From CAZKMQ01 sp964554065 (GTDB lineage Bacteria > Patescibacteriota > Patescibacteriia > Magasanikbacterales > JBBTQS01), in the NCBI GenBank assembly GCA_964554065.1, contig CAZKMQ010000022.1, positions 1 to 12,406 on the forward strand: DNA of 12,406 nucleotides, read 5' to 3'. The position numbers were made by a program, and so were the translations under genes. Positions within the stretch are counted from its first letter, which is position 1. Each line of letters begins with the position of its first letter. Of the stretch, positions 6,930-12,043 are shown piece by piece. The notes beneath the pieces were generated by a model. That model worked only from the letters and a program-made list of their open reading frames with translations, was not told the DNA's origin and ran no database searches.

Positions 6930-7400
6930 TTATTTCCCTCGCTCCCTCTTCATATACCTCTCCACAACCTCCCAATAACTCGGAGTCCAATAATCATCTT
7001 CAGCTTTAGGATCATAACTCATCACATCAACCCACTTATATTCCTGGTGTTCGTCACATAAGACGACATCACCACCATTATACTGAGCTTCATAAAACAC
7101 CATGAAAATGTTGCGATGCGGTTTGTGCGGCGGAACCATAAATGCAGTTTCTACAGGTCGCGGATCTTTGGTGTATTTTACACCTTCACCAATTTCTTCG
7201 CGAACTTCACGGTGCAGCTCACCAATGAGCTTATTATGGGATTGGTCATCTCTGATATTCGTATTCACTCGCCCACCGGGAAAATCCCAATACCCACCAT
7301 ACTCATCAATTAGTTTCAAGATCAGAAGCTTATTCCCATCACGCAAGAAAACCTTCTGCGCAATATGTGCTTCAACCGGATCGTGAACAATATCTGTCAT
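6930..7400 (-). CDS. Nudix hydrolase with an expanded Nudix box
   Basis: From ATG 7400 the protein has 156 residues. An in-frame start at 7454 would overlap rpmG and is disfavoured. Nudix enzymes hydrolyse nucleoside diphosphates linked to another group. Here the fold is seen in AQKVFLRDGNKLLILK, then YWDFPGGRV (37-45) and the catalytic helix HREVREEIGEG (63-73), with a C-terminal EYKWVDV strand. The loop between GG (42-43) and REVREE (64-69) is about seven residues longer than in the standard G-x5-E-x7-REUxEE-x-GU box, and the position of the first Glu is Asn56. The metal-binding Glu pair in REVREE is intact, so activity is plausible. The gene starts 8 bases after the rpmG stop and ends one base before tRNA-Trp. 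The substrate cannot be inferred. No Shine-Dalgarno is visible. Confidence 0.88.
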   Translation of the reverse strand: MTDIVHDPVEAHIAQKVFLRDGNKLLILKLIDEYGGYWDFPGGRVNTNIRDDQSHNKLIGELHREVREEIGEGVKYTKDPRPVETAFMVPPHKPHRNIFMVFYEAQYNGGDVVLCDEHQEYKWVDVMSYDPKAEDDYWTPSYWEVVERYMKRERGK

Positions 7401-7408
7401 GAGAATAA

Positions 7409-7564
7409 TTACTTGGTTTCTTTGTGCGCAGTATGCTTTTTGCAAAACTTGCAATGCTTATTTAGCTCAAGACGATCCTTAAGCTTTTTTTTGTTTTTCT
7501 GGGTGTGTGTTGTAACGCGCTTGCATTCAGTACACTCCATTTTTGTAAGTCTATCTTGTGACAT
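7409..7564 (-). CDS. rpmG: Ribosomal protein bL33
   Basis: A 51-residue basic protein starting MSQDRLTKMECTECKRVTTH and ending HKETK. It has two CxxC pairs (CTEC at 11-14 and CKFC at 38-41), the zinc-ribbon form of bL33, with a Lys-rich middle (KNKKKLK) and LELNKHCKFCKKHT near the end, all diagnostic of the family. It is a component of the large ribosomal subunit near the E site. ATG 7564 lies 33 bases after tRNA-Thr, and the Nudix gene follows after 8 bases. In many bacteria rpmG precedes tRNA-Trp and secE-nusG directly. Here the Nudix gene intervenes. Confidence 0.95.
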   Translation of the reverse strand: MSQDRLTKMECTECKRVTTHTQKNKKKLKDRLELNKHCKFCKKHTAHKETK

Positions 7565-7597
7565 ATTTTTATTTTCTTATTCATCAAAAATTTCTGA

Positions 7598-7674
7598 TGG
7601 AGCCAACTCCGAGATTCGAACTCGGGACCTACTGTTTACAAAACAGTTGCTCTAACCAGCTGAGCTAAGTTGGC
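7598..7674 (-). tRNA. tRNA-Thr (TGT)
   Basis: A 77-base cloverleaf with encoded CCA. Acceptor GCCAACT/AGTTGGC, D-arm GCTC...GAGC, anticodon stem ACTGT/ACAGT with loop TTTGTAA (anticodon TGT), T-arm CCGAG-TTCGAAT-CTCGG, and discriminator T73. Both acceptor ends are also found in a pseudo-tRNA 43 bases upstream. Confidence 0.96.
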
Positions 7675-7683
7675 GTAGTGAGG

Positions 7684-7711
7684 CTCAAAAAAATGTTTAC
7701 ATTTTTTTGAG
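7684..7711. repeat. Perfect AT-rich inverted repeat (hairpin)
   Basis: CTCAAAAAAATGT (7684-7696) and ACATTTTTTTGAG (7699-7711) are perfect complements with a 2-base centre. It lies between the tRNA-Thr gene and its pseudo-copy and would form a 13-bp hairpin in the tRNA-Thr leader transcript. It has no T run after the stem, so it is not a typical terminator. Confidence 0.8.
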
Positions 7712-7717
7712 TCGAGC

Positions 7718-7778
7718 GGAGCCAACGTGCGTTTTTGAATGCGAGCTGAGCGAGCATGAAAAACGATAAGTTGGCGTA
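7718..7778 (-). other. Pseudo-tRNA-Thr: acceptor ends around a hairpin
   Basis: Read on the minus strand, TACGCCAACTTA (7778-7767) repeats the bases before and at the start of tRNA-Thr (7677-7666) exactly. GTTGGCTCC (7726-7718) repeats its 3' end (7607-7599) exactly. The two can pair as an acceptor stem (GCCAAC/GTTGGC). The D, anticodon and T arms are missing. In their place is a hairpin with arms CGTTTTT/AAAAACG (7765-7759 with 7736-7730) and an inner ATGC/GCAT. The final A of CCA is G. It lies inside the leader transcribed from the tRNA-Thr promoter. It may be a tRNA remnant, a product of replication slippage or a structured leader element. Confidence 0.7.
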
Positions 7779-7797
7779 AATTTCAGATAACGCTACT

Positions 7798-7826
7798 AAT
7801 ATACCCTTTTTCCCAATTTTAGTCAA
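7798..7826 (-). promoter_or_regulatory. Promoter of the tRNA-Thr/rpmG/Nudix/tRNA-Trp unit
   Basis: On the minus strand TTGACT (7826-7821), a 17-base spacer and TATATT (7803-7798) each match the sigma70 consensus at 5 of 6 positions. Transcription would start near 7791, about 115 bases before tRNA-Thr, so the leader includes the pseudo-tRNA and the AT-rich hairpin. Confidence 0.7.
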
Positions 7827-7905
7827 TTTGGTGTGGATATATAGGAAAGATAATCTATTTTTATCCTAAATCAACATTTTTTTATTTAAATTTAGCCAAT
7901 TTATT

Positions 7906-7925
7906 GTGTTTTGTCCATAAAACAC
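7906..7925. promoter_or_regulatory. Candidate operator next to the lipoprotein promoter
   Basis: GTGTTTT (7906-7912) and AAAACAC (7919-7925) form a perfect 7-bp inverted repeat with a 6-base centre. It ends exactly at the first base of the -35 box, where a regulator could bind. No matching regulator is identified. Confidence 0.35.
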
Positions 7926-7954
7926 TTGACAAAATATCAAAAGTATGATATAGT
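7926..7954 (+). promoter_or_regulatory. Near-consensus sigma70-type promoter for the lipoprotein gene
   Basis: TTGACA (7926-7931, perfect), a 17-base spacer and TATAGT (7949-7954, 5 of 6) form the strongest promoter in the window. It is divergent from the tRNA-Thr promoter, with about 100 bases between the two -35 boxes. The start would be near 7961, giving a leader of about 125 bases. Confidence 0.8.
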
Positions 7955-7977
7955 TGCTTGTTATTACCGTACTTCCC

Positions 7978-8081
7978 AAGGAGGAATAAGGAGGATTTGA
8001 AGAGCTGCGCATACGCGTCTTGAGGAGAAGACACGTAGTCGGGCTCTTGAAGCCATTACTTTTCTCCTACCCTGGGAGGGG
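7978..8081 (+). promoter_or_regulatory. Structured leader with tandem Shine-Dalgarno-like boxes
   Basis: Two AAGGAGGA boxes occur at 7978-7995, far from the best start codon. A hairpin follows: AAGAGC (8000-8005) with GCTCTT (8043-8048), enclosing ACGCGTCTT (8013-8021) with AAGACACGT (8028-8036), one mismatch, and a loop of GAGGAG. Close to the gene, GGGAGGGG (8074-8081) stands 4 bases before ATG 8086 and may be partly masked by CTCC at 8064-8067. The two early boxes have no clear start codon at proper spacing. A control function for this leader is inference. Confidence 0.45.
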
Positions 8082-8085
8082 TTAC

Positions 8086-8772
8086 ATGGGACGTTACATC
8101 GTAGATTTGTTCGTTTTTTTCTGTGTTATCGTGGCTGTGGGGGGTTGCGTGTCGTCGCTGAGTGGCTGTGCCACAACGGCGCCGGCAACGATGGTCAAGG
8201 CTGATGGTGGTGGTGAGGAGCTTCTGGCTCCCCAGCGCATGGTGACTGTCAAGTCGGAGGGCGCCGACTACGACGTGGTCATCCCGAAGACGGATCTGTC
8301 CGATTTGCTGGCCTACGCCGAGCAGACCGGATCGACGATCACCATCATCGAGGAGACCACCGAGTGGGTGCCGACCGGGAAGGACGGTAACCCGCTGAAG
8401 GATACGTTGGTCGAGGTGGAGTACACGGGTGAGCCCATGTACAAGACCACGCCGCCGGCTCCGGCAGCACGCGCCACGCCCACCAAGTCCAACCTGGAGA
8501 CCGAGAAGCCTTGGCTTTTCCGTCAGTGCACGCCCATGTCGCAAGAAGCGACCAAGCTGCAAATCCAAGAAGGACGTCGCACGGTCGTCGCCACACTCGC
8601 ACGCCTTCAGATGAAGGAGCGGTGTGAGTCTGGTCGAGGCCTGTTCAACGCCGGCTTGCCGACGGAGCGCGACATGGACGGCGGCAGCGCCACCAAGCAC
8701 GCAGATGGTCAGTACTGCGTCACGCTCACGCGTTCACCCTCATTGACCTGCCTTCCAGAGCTCCGGCTCTAG
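8086..8772 (+). CDS. Probable secreted lipoprotein of unknown family, GC-rich
   Basis: From ATG 8086, with GGGAGGGG 4 bases upstream, the protein has 228 residues. An in-frame TTG at 8020 would add a basic N-terminus, but it has no ribosome site. Residues 5-20 are hydrophobic, and LSGC at 25-28 fits a lipobox, so Cys28 would be lipid-modified. Cys21 is a less likely alternative. The mature part has no known domain: a Val/Asp/Thr-rich region (DYDVVIPKTDLSDLLAYAEQ, 61-80), a Pro/Ala-rich linker (about 120-135), then a charged helix and Cys148, 180, 211 and 222, enough for two disulfides. The row 8221-8280 has 39 G+C of 60, against about 40 percent in the minus-strand operons. The gene opposes all its neighbours and has its own promoter and terminator, which suggests acquisition or unusual constraint. 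Confidence 0.7.
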   Translation: MGRYIVDLFVFFCVIVAVGGCVSSLSGCATTAPATMVKADGGGEELLAPQRMVTVKSEGADYDVVIPKTDLSDLLAYAEQTGSTITIIEETTEWVPTGKDGNPLKDTLVEVEYTGEPMYKTTPPAPAARATPTKSNLETEKPWLFRQCTPMSQEATKLQIQEGRRTVVATLARLQMKERCESGRGLFNAGLPTERDMDGGSATKHADGQYCVTLTRSPSLTCLPELRL

Positions 8773-8777
8773 AAGGT

Positions 8778-8806
8778 GCAACCAGTCCCGCTAAGGGACG
8801 CAACCA
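8778..8806 (+). repeat. Small hairpin flanked by direct repeats after the lipoprotein gene
   Basis: GTCCC (8785-8789) pairs with GGGAC (8795-8799). The direct repeat GCAACCA occurs on both sides (8778-8784 and 8800-8806). It has no T run and precedes the true terminator, so it may protect the 3' end of the message. Confidence 0.5.
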
Positions 8807-8811
8807 ACATT

Positions 8812-8840
8812 AGGTCGTGCATTCGTGTACGGCCTTTTGT
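8812..8840 (+). terminator. Intrinsic terminator of the lipoprotein gene
   Basis: AGGTCGTGCA (8812-8821) pairs along all 10 positions (two G-U pairs) with TGTACGGCCT (8826-8835) across a TTCG tetraloop, followed by TTTTGT. Confidence 0.88.
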
Positions 8841-8844
8841 AATA

Positions 8845-9081
8845 TATAAAATCTGGGCCGGGAGTATGGCGGCTCCACTTCTTAAGATACCGAGAAGGAT
8901 GGACGTTCGGACTTCGCCAGATATGGGTTCTCATCCTCAAGACTAACCAAAAGAAAATAGCATGTCACAGGTACTCATGAGTTACTTTGGCATGGTCTAC
9001 TCAGTTGAGTAGCAAAGCAACGAATGGTAGCGCAGTTCCGCGCTGGCGGAACAAGCGTGCCTGTGACATGCTATTTTCTTT
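8845..9081. other. Gene-free, palindrome-rich region beside tRNA-Tyr
   Basis: No credible protein gene is present. GGGCCGGGAG (8855-8864) repeats the acceptor-end bases of tRNA-Tyr as read on the plus strand (9086-9095). Between the two arms of the long inverted repeat lie ACTCATGAGT (8973-8982), CTACTCA/TGAGTAG (8997-9003/9006-9012) within CTTTG/CAAAG (8985-8989/9013-9017), and GTTCCGC/GCGGAAC (9035-9041/9046-9052). This amount of symmetry suggests a structured RNA or a mobile hairpin element, with no known family recognised. Confidence 0.55.
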
Positions 9082-9085
9082 TGGT
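8946..9085. repeat. Perfect 26-bp inverted repeat including the 3' end of tRNA-Tyr
   Basis: Positions 8946-8971 are the exact reverse complement of 9060-9085. On the minus strand the right arm is A73-C-C-A of tRNA-Tyr plus 22 bases of trailer (AAAGAAAATAGC...CACAGG). The arms are separated by 88 bases. In a read-through tRNA precursor, the two arms could pair and enclose the tRNA 3' end in a duplex. Confidence 0.92.
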
Positions 9086-9166
9086 GGGCCGGGAGGGATT
9101 CGAACCCCCGAAGGCAGAGCCAGCAGGTTTACAGCCTGCCCCGTTTGACCGCTTCGGTACCGACCC
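9082..9166 (-). tRNA. tRNA-Tyr (GTA)
   Basis: An 85-base class II tRNA with encoded CCA. Acceptor GGGTCGG/CCGGCCC, anticodon stem GCAGG/CCTGC with loop CTGTAAA (anticodon GTA), a long variable arm, T-arm with GTTCGAATCC, and discriminator A73. It has its own promoter and no obvious terminator. A 26-base inverted copy of its 3' end and trailer lies downstream. Confidence 0.96.
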
Positions 9167-9182
9167 AAATAAGACTGAGACA

Positions 9183-9211
9183 AATATACTAGATTCTACC
9201 ATTCTTGTCTA
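9183..9211 (-). promoter_or_regulatory. Promoter of tRNA-Tyr
   Basis: On the minus strand TAGACA (9211-9206), a 17-base spacer and TATATT (9188-9183), each 5 of 6 to consensus. The -35 box overlaps the stop codon of the upstream gene, and the start would fall about 10 bases before the tRNA. Confidence 0.68.
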
Positions 9212-9844
9212 GATTTGGTCGGATTTTGGCCCAACAAGCATTTCATTACGATATTCAGTAATTTTCTTTAATAATTCCTTTGCCTCAGTATCTTCTTCTG
9301 GCCTATTGCGCAAATCTTCAACCCAAAGCTTTGCAACCCCAAAGAAACCGTCCTTTATATTTCTTTTTTCAGAGAAATTATCACTATCTTCTTCCATTAC
9401 TTTTGTCCAAGACTTGAACTCTGCTGCTATTTCCTTCGTAGAAAAACCCTTATTGCCCTCACTTTCTATTTCAGCATTGAACAGTTTTTCATGAATAACT
9501 TCTTTTAGATTTGGTTTTTCGTCCGCTTCAATTGCCTTGAACTCACTCAATTTTTCCTCAAGAGCTGTTTCTGCACCTGAGATAATACTAGCATCATCAG
9601 GATGTTCTTGCTTGTACTCTCTCAACTGATCTATCATAACTTGTACCTGCTCCCCATCTTGAAAAGTATTTATCTTGTTTACCACATCACGAGCAGCTGT
9701 TGCAATACCAACATCCTCCACCAACATATTAAATCGCTGTTGCTCCTTAGATTCATCTTCTTTTTTCTTCTCTGACGGCGGTGCTGAAACATCCCGTAAA
9801 AAACTATGTACCGGACTACCCTCTTTTCGTAATGCTCTTCCCAT
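9209..9844 (-). CDS. Charged, helical cytoplasmic protein of unknown function
   Basis: This 211-residue protein has no signal peptide, no membrane segment and no cysteine. It is strongly charged and predicted largely helical: a Lys/Glu-rich stretch (SEKKKEDESKEQQRF, 24-38), then an amphipathic segment (IATAARDVVNKINTF), then EQVQVMIDQLREYKQEHP, and further helices to the end (ELLKKITEYRNEMLV). The pattern suits a small scaffold or adaptor, but nothing ties it to a known family. It begins 56 bp after the copper ATPase stop and may be the last protein gene of that operon, although no Shine-Dalgarno precedes ATG 9844 and no promoter is clear in the gap. Its stop overlaps the promoter of tRNA-Tyr. 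Confidence 0.75.
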   Translation of the reverse strand: MGRALRKEGSPVHSFLRDVSAPPSEKKKEDESKEQQRFNMLVEDVGIATAARDVVNKINTFQDGEQVQVMIDQLREYKQEHPDDASIISGAETALEEKLSEFKAIEADEKPNLKEVIHEKLFNAEIESEGNKGFSTKEIAAEFKSWTKVMEEDSDNFSEKRNIKDGFFGVAKLWVEDLRNRPEEDTEAKELLKKITEYRNEMLVGPKSDQI

Positions 9845-9900
9845 ATGATTGATAATTAATATGTACTCATATTACTGTTTTTTGGATCAATTAGCAAATA

Positions 9901-12039
9901 TTATTCAATGCGATACTTTCGAATACGCAAGCTGTTCACTACAACAGATACACTACTAAAGCTCATTGCTGCAGCAGCAACCATTGGACTTAATATACCA
10001 ATCGCAGCAAGTGGAATTGCCGCAACATTATAGAAAAAGGCCCAAAATAAATTTAGCTTAATTGTAGAAAATGTTTTTTGTGAAAGACCGATAGCACCCA
10101 CAACTTTCATTGTATCTCCTTGCATTAATACAATACTTCCACTTTCCATAGCAACATCAGTTCCAGAACCCATAGCAATCCCTAAATCAGCTTGTGCTAA
10201 CGCTGGCGCATCATTTATTCCATCTCCAATAAATGCCACCACTTCACCAGCATCTTGCAACTCCTTCACTTTCGCAGCCTTCTGACCTGGCAACACTTGT
10301 GCAAATACATGATCAATGCCCAACTGCTCTGCAATAGCATGAGCAGTAAGAGTGTTATCTCCAGTAATCATATGCACAGTGATACCGCGCTTAGTGAGTG
10401 CTGCCACTGCTTTGGCTGAGTTTTCTTTTATAACGTCAGCAACTGCAACTACGGCGCGAATTGTTTTATCCTGGACTACATACATCGGTGTTTTACCTTG
10501 CTGAGCAAATTGAGTAAGTATTGCCTTTGCCTCATCAGTAACTAAAGCACCTAAACCTGTAATGAGTGCTGAGTTGCCAAGATACACGTGACTGCCACCA
10601 ACATTGCCTTCAATTCCTTTTCCCTGAATAGCTTTTACATTAGTAGCACTAGTCAATACTATTCCTTTGGTTTGCGCATAATTCACGAATGCTTTGGCAA
10701 GTGAATGTTCACTGTTTTTTTCAACTGAACCTGCTAACTGCATAACTTGTTCCTCAGTAAATGTTGCATCTAACACATGAACATCTGTTATTTCTGGCTC
10801 ACCCTTTGTCAGTGTTCCGGTTTTATCAAACAACACCGCGCTCACCTTGTGTGCGATTTCAAGGCTTTCTGAATCTTTAATCAGAATTCCATTTTCCGCA
10901 CCTTTACCACTACCCACCATAATTGCAGTTGGTGTTGCAAGTCCTAATGCGCACGGGCATGCAATGACAAGCACAGCAACAGCATTAATAAGTGCAATTT
11001 CAAATCCTGAACCCAACAGATAAAACCAAATGACGAAAGTTATAATCGCAATTACAATTACAATCGGCACAAAAACACCAGCGACTTTATCTGCAAGTTT
11101 TTGCATTGGTGCTTTACTTGCCTGAGCACTTTCAACCAACGCGATGATTTGAGAAAGAACCGTATCTTTCCCCACGCGCGTTACTTCCACAGTGATCACA
11201 CCATTGCCATTGATCGTTGCACCGGAAACAGTGTCGTACACGATCTTTTCAACGGGAATACTTTCTCCGGTAAGCATTGATTCATCTACTGATGTTGCAC
11301 CTTCAACAATCTTTCCATCAAGTGGAATCTTCTCACCCGGCTTAATAAGCATGCGCTGCCCAACCGTTACCGCATCAATATCAATCATAGTTTCTTTTCC
11401 ATCATCACTAATCACGCGCGCCTTCTTTGCACCAAGTGCTAAGAGTCTTTTAATCGCTTGAGATGCCCTTCCCTTACTCTTTGCTTCAAAATATTTACCG
11501 AGCAGAATAAGCGTAATTATAATTGCTGCTGTTTCAAAGTATACATGGCCACCGATCTGCATTGCATATAGACTATAAAAAAACGCGGCAAGAGTTCCCA
11601 ATGAGATAAGTGTATCCATGTTCGCGCTGAATCGCTTAAGCTGTAACAACATTCCTTTGTGAAATTGCCAACCAATCACATATACAACCACGAACGTAAG
11701 CACGAGCATGAAAAGCTCAGACATTGACACAAACATAGAAATAAAAAGTGGAGCAGAAAAAAATGCTGACATAACAAATCTAATCAGCGCTGTGCGTGTT
11801 GCAGTATCTTTTTGTTCTACTTGCTCGTTTTTTATCACACTATAATCACCAGCCCCCTCAATAATACCTACCAATTCATCTTCAGAAACCGAACTACCAT
11901 CAAACATCACATAAGCTTTTTCATTTGCATAATTAACTGTGGCACTTTCTACACCCTCTTTTTTTAGCAGTAATTTCTGAATCTTTACCGCACAAGACGC
12001 ACAATGCATTCCAGAAATAGTACGTTCTATTTTTTTCAT
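9901..12039 (-). CDS. copA: P1B-type Cu+-transporting ATPase
   Basis: A 712-residue cation pump with one N-terminal heavy-metal domain (GMHCASC, 10-16), the actuator TGES (257-260), the CPC metal site in helix 6 (361-363), the phosphorylated Asp405 in DKTGT, the nucleotide-domain SEHSLA (443-448), TGDN (559-562) and the hinge GDGINDAP (605-612). Cu(I) specificity is supported by the helix 7 pair Tyr670-Asn671 in FWAFFYN and the helix 8 MSFSS (692-696), both marks of the P1B-1 group. These enzymes use ATP to export Cu(I) from the cytosol. The start is 4 bases after the stop of the cupredoxin-domain gene, so the two are one operon. The single metal-binding domain is the minimal form. No regulator is visible next to it. 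Confidence 0.96.
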   Translation of the reverse strand: MKKIERTISGMHCASCAVKIQKLLLKKEGVESATVNYANEKAYVMFDGSSVSEDELVGIIEGAGDYSVIKNEQVEQKDTATRTALIRFVMSAFFSAPLFISMFVSMSELFMLVLTFVVVYVIGWQFHKGMLLQLKRFSANMDTLISLGTLAAFFYSLYAMQIGGHVYFETAAIIITLILLGKYFEAKSKGRASQAIKRLLALGAKKARVISDDGKETMIDIDAVTVGQRMLIKPGEKIPLDGKIVEGATSVDESMLTGESIPVEKIVYDTVSGATINGNGVITVEVTRVGKDTVLSQIIALVESAQASKAPMQKLADKVAGVFVPIVIVIAIITFVIWFYLLGSGFEIALINAVAVLVIACPCALGLATPTAIMVGSGKGAENGILIKDSESLEIAHKVSAVLFDKTGTLTKGEPEITDVHVLDATFTEEQVMQLAGSVEKNSEHSLAKAFVNYAQTKGIVLTSATNVKAIQGKGIEGNVGGSHVYLGNSALITGLGALVTDEAKAILTQFAQQGKTPMYVVQDKTIRAVVAVADVIKENSAKAVAALTKRGITVHMITGDNTLTAHAIAEQLGIDHVFAQVLPGQKAAKVKELQDAGEVVAFIGDGINDAPALAQADLGIAMGSGTDVAMESGSIVLMQGDTMKVVGAIGLSQKTFSTIKLNLFWAFFYNVAAIPLAAIGILSPMVAAAAMSFSSVSVVVNSLRIRKYRIE

Positions 12040-12043
12040 ATGA

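Noticed and set aside
7401..7454. An 18-residue N-terminal extension of the Nudix protein
   Set aside because: It lies within the rpmG coding region in another frame, and the conserved Nudix fold begins after ATG 7400.
7365..7655. A 96-codon plus-strand open frame
   Set aside because: It is antisense to rpmG and runs into tRNA-Thr. The rpmG product and the tRNA are unmistakable.
8056..8700. A 214-codon open frame on the minus strand, antisense to the lipoprotein gene
   Set aside because: GC-rich genes often have open antisense frames. The plus strand has the promoter, ribosome site, lipobox and terminator, while this frame has none and gives an Arg/His/Leu-rich low-complexity product.
8846..8949. 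A possible plus-strand tRNA starting GGGCCGGGAG and ending in ACCA
   Set aside because: No cloverleaf can be drawn: there is no proper T-arm or anticodon arm. The ACCA belongs to the inverted copy of the tRNA-Tyr end.
8946..9085. Integrase attachment sites (attL/attR) at tRNA-Tyr
   Set aside because: Site-specific integration into a tRNA gives direct repeats. This repeat is inverted and no integrase gene is present.
9001..9212. Short open frames on both strands across tRNA-Tyr
   Set aside because: They read through a tRNA gene and its trailer, as often seen in spurious tRNA-overlapping predictions.
9845..9900. A promoter in the gap between copA and the 211-residue protein
   Set aside because: TTGATC is present, but no -10 element sits at an acceptable distance. 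The gap is short enough for co-transcription.
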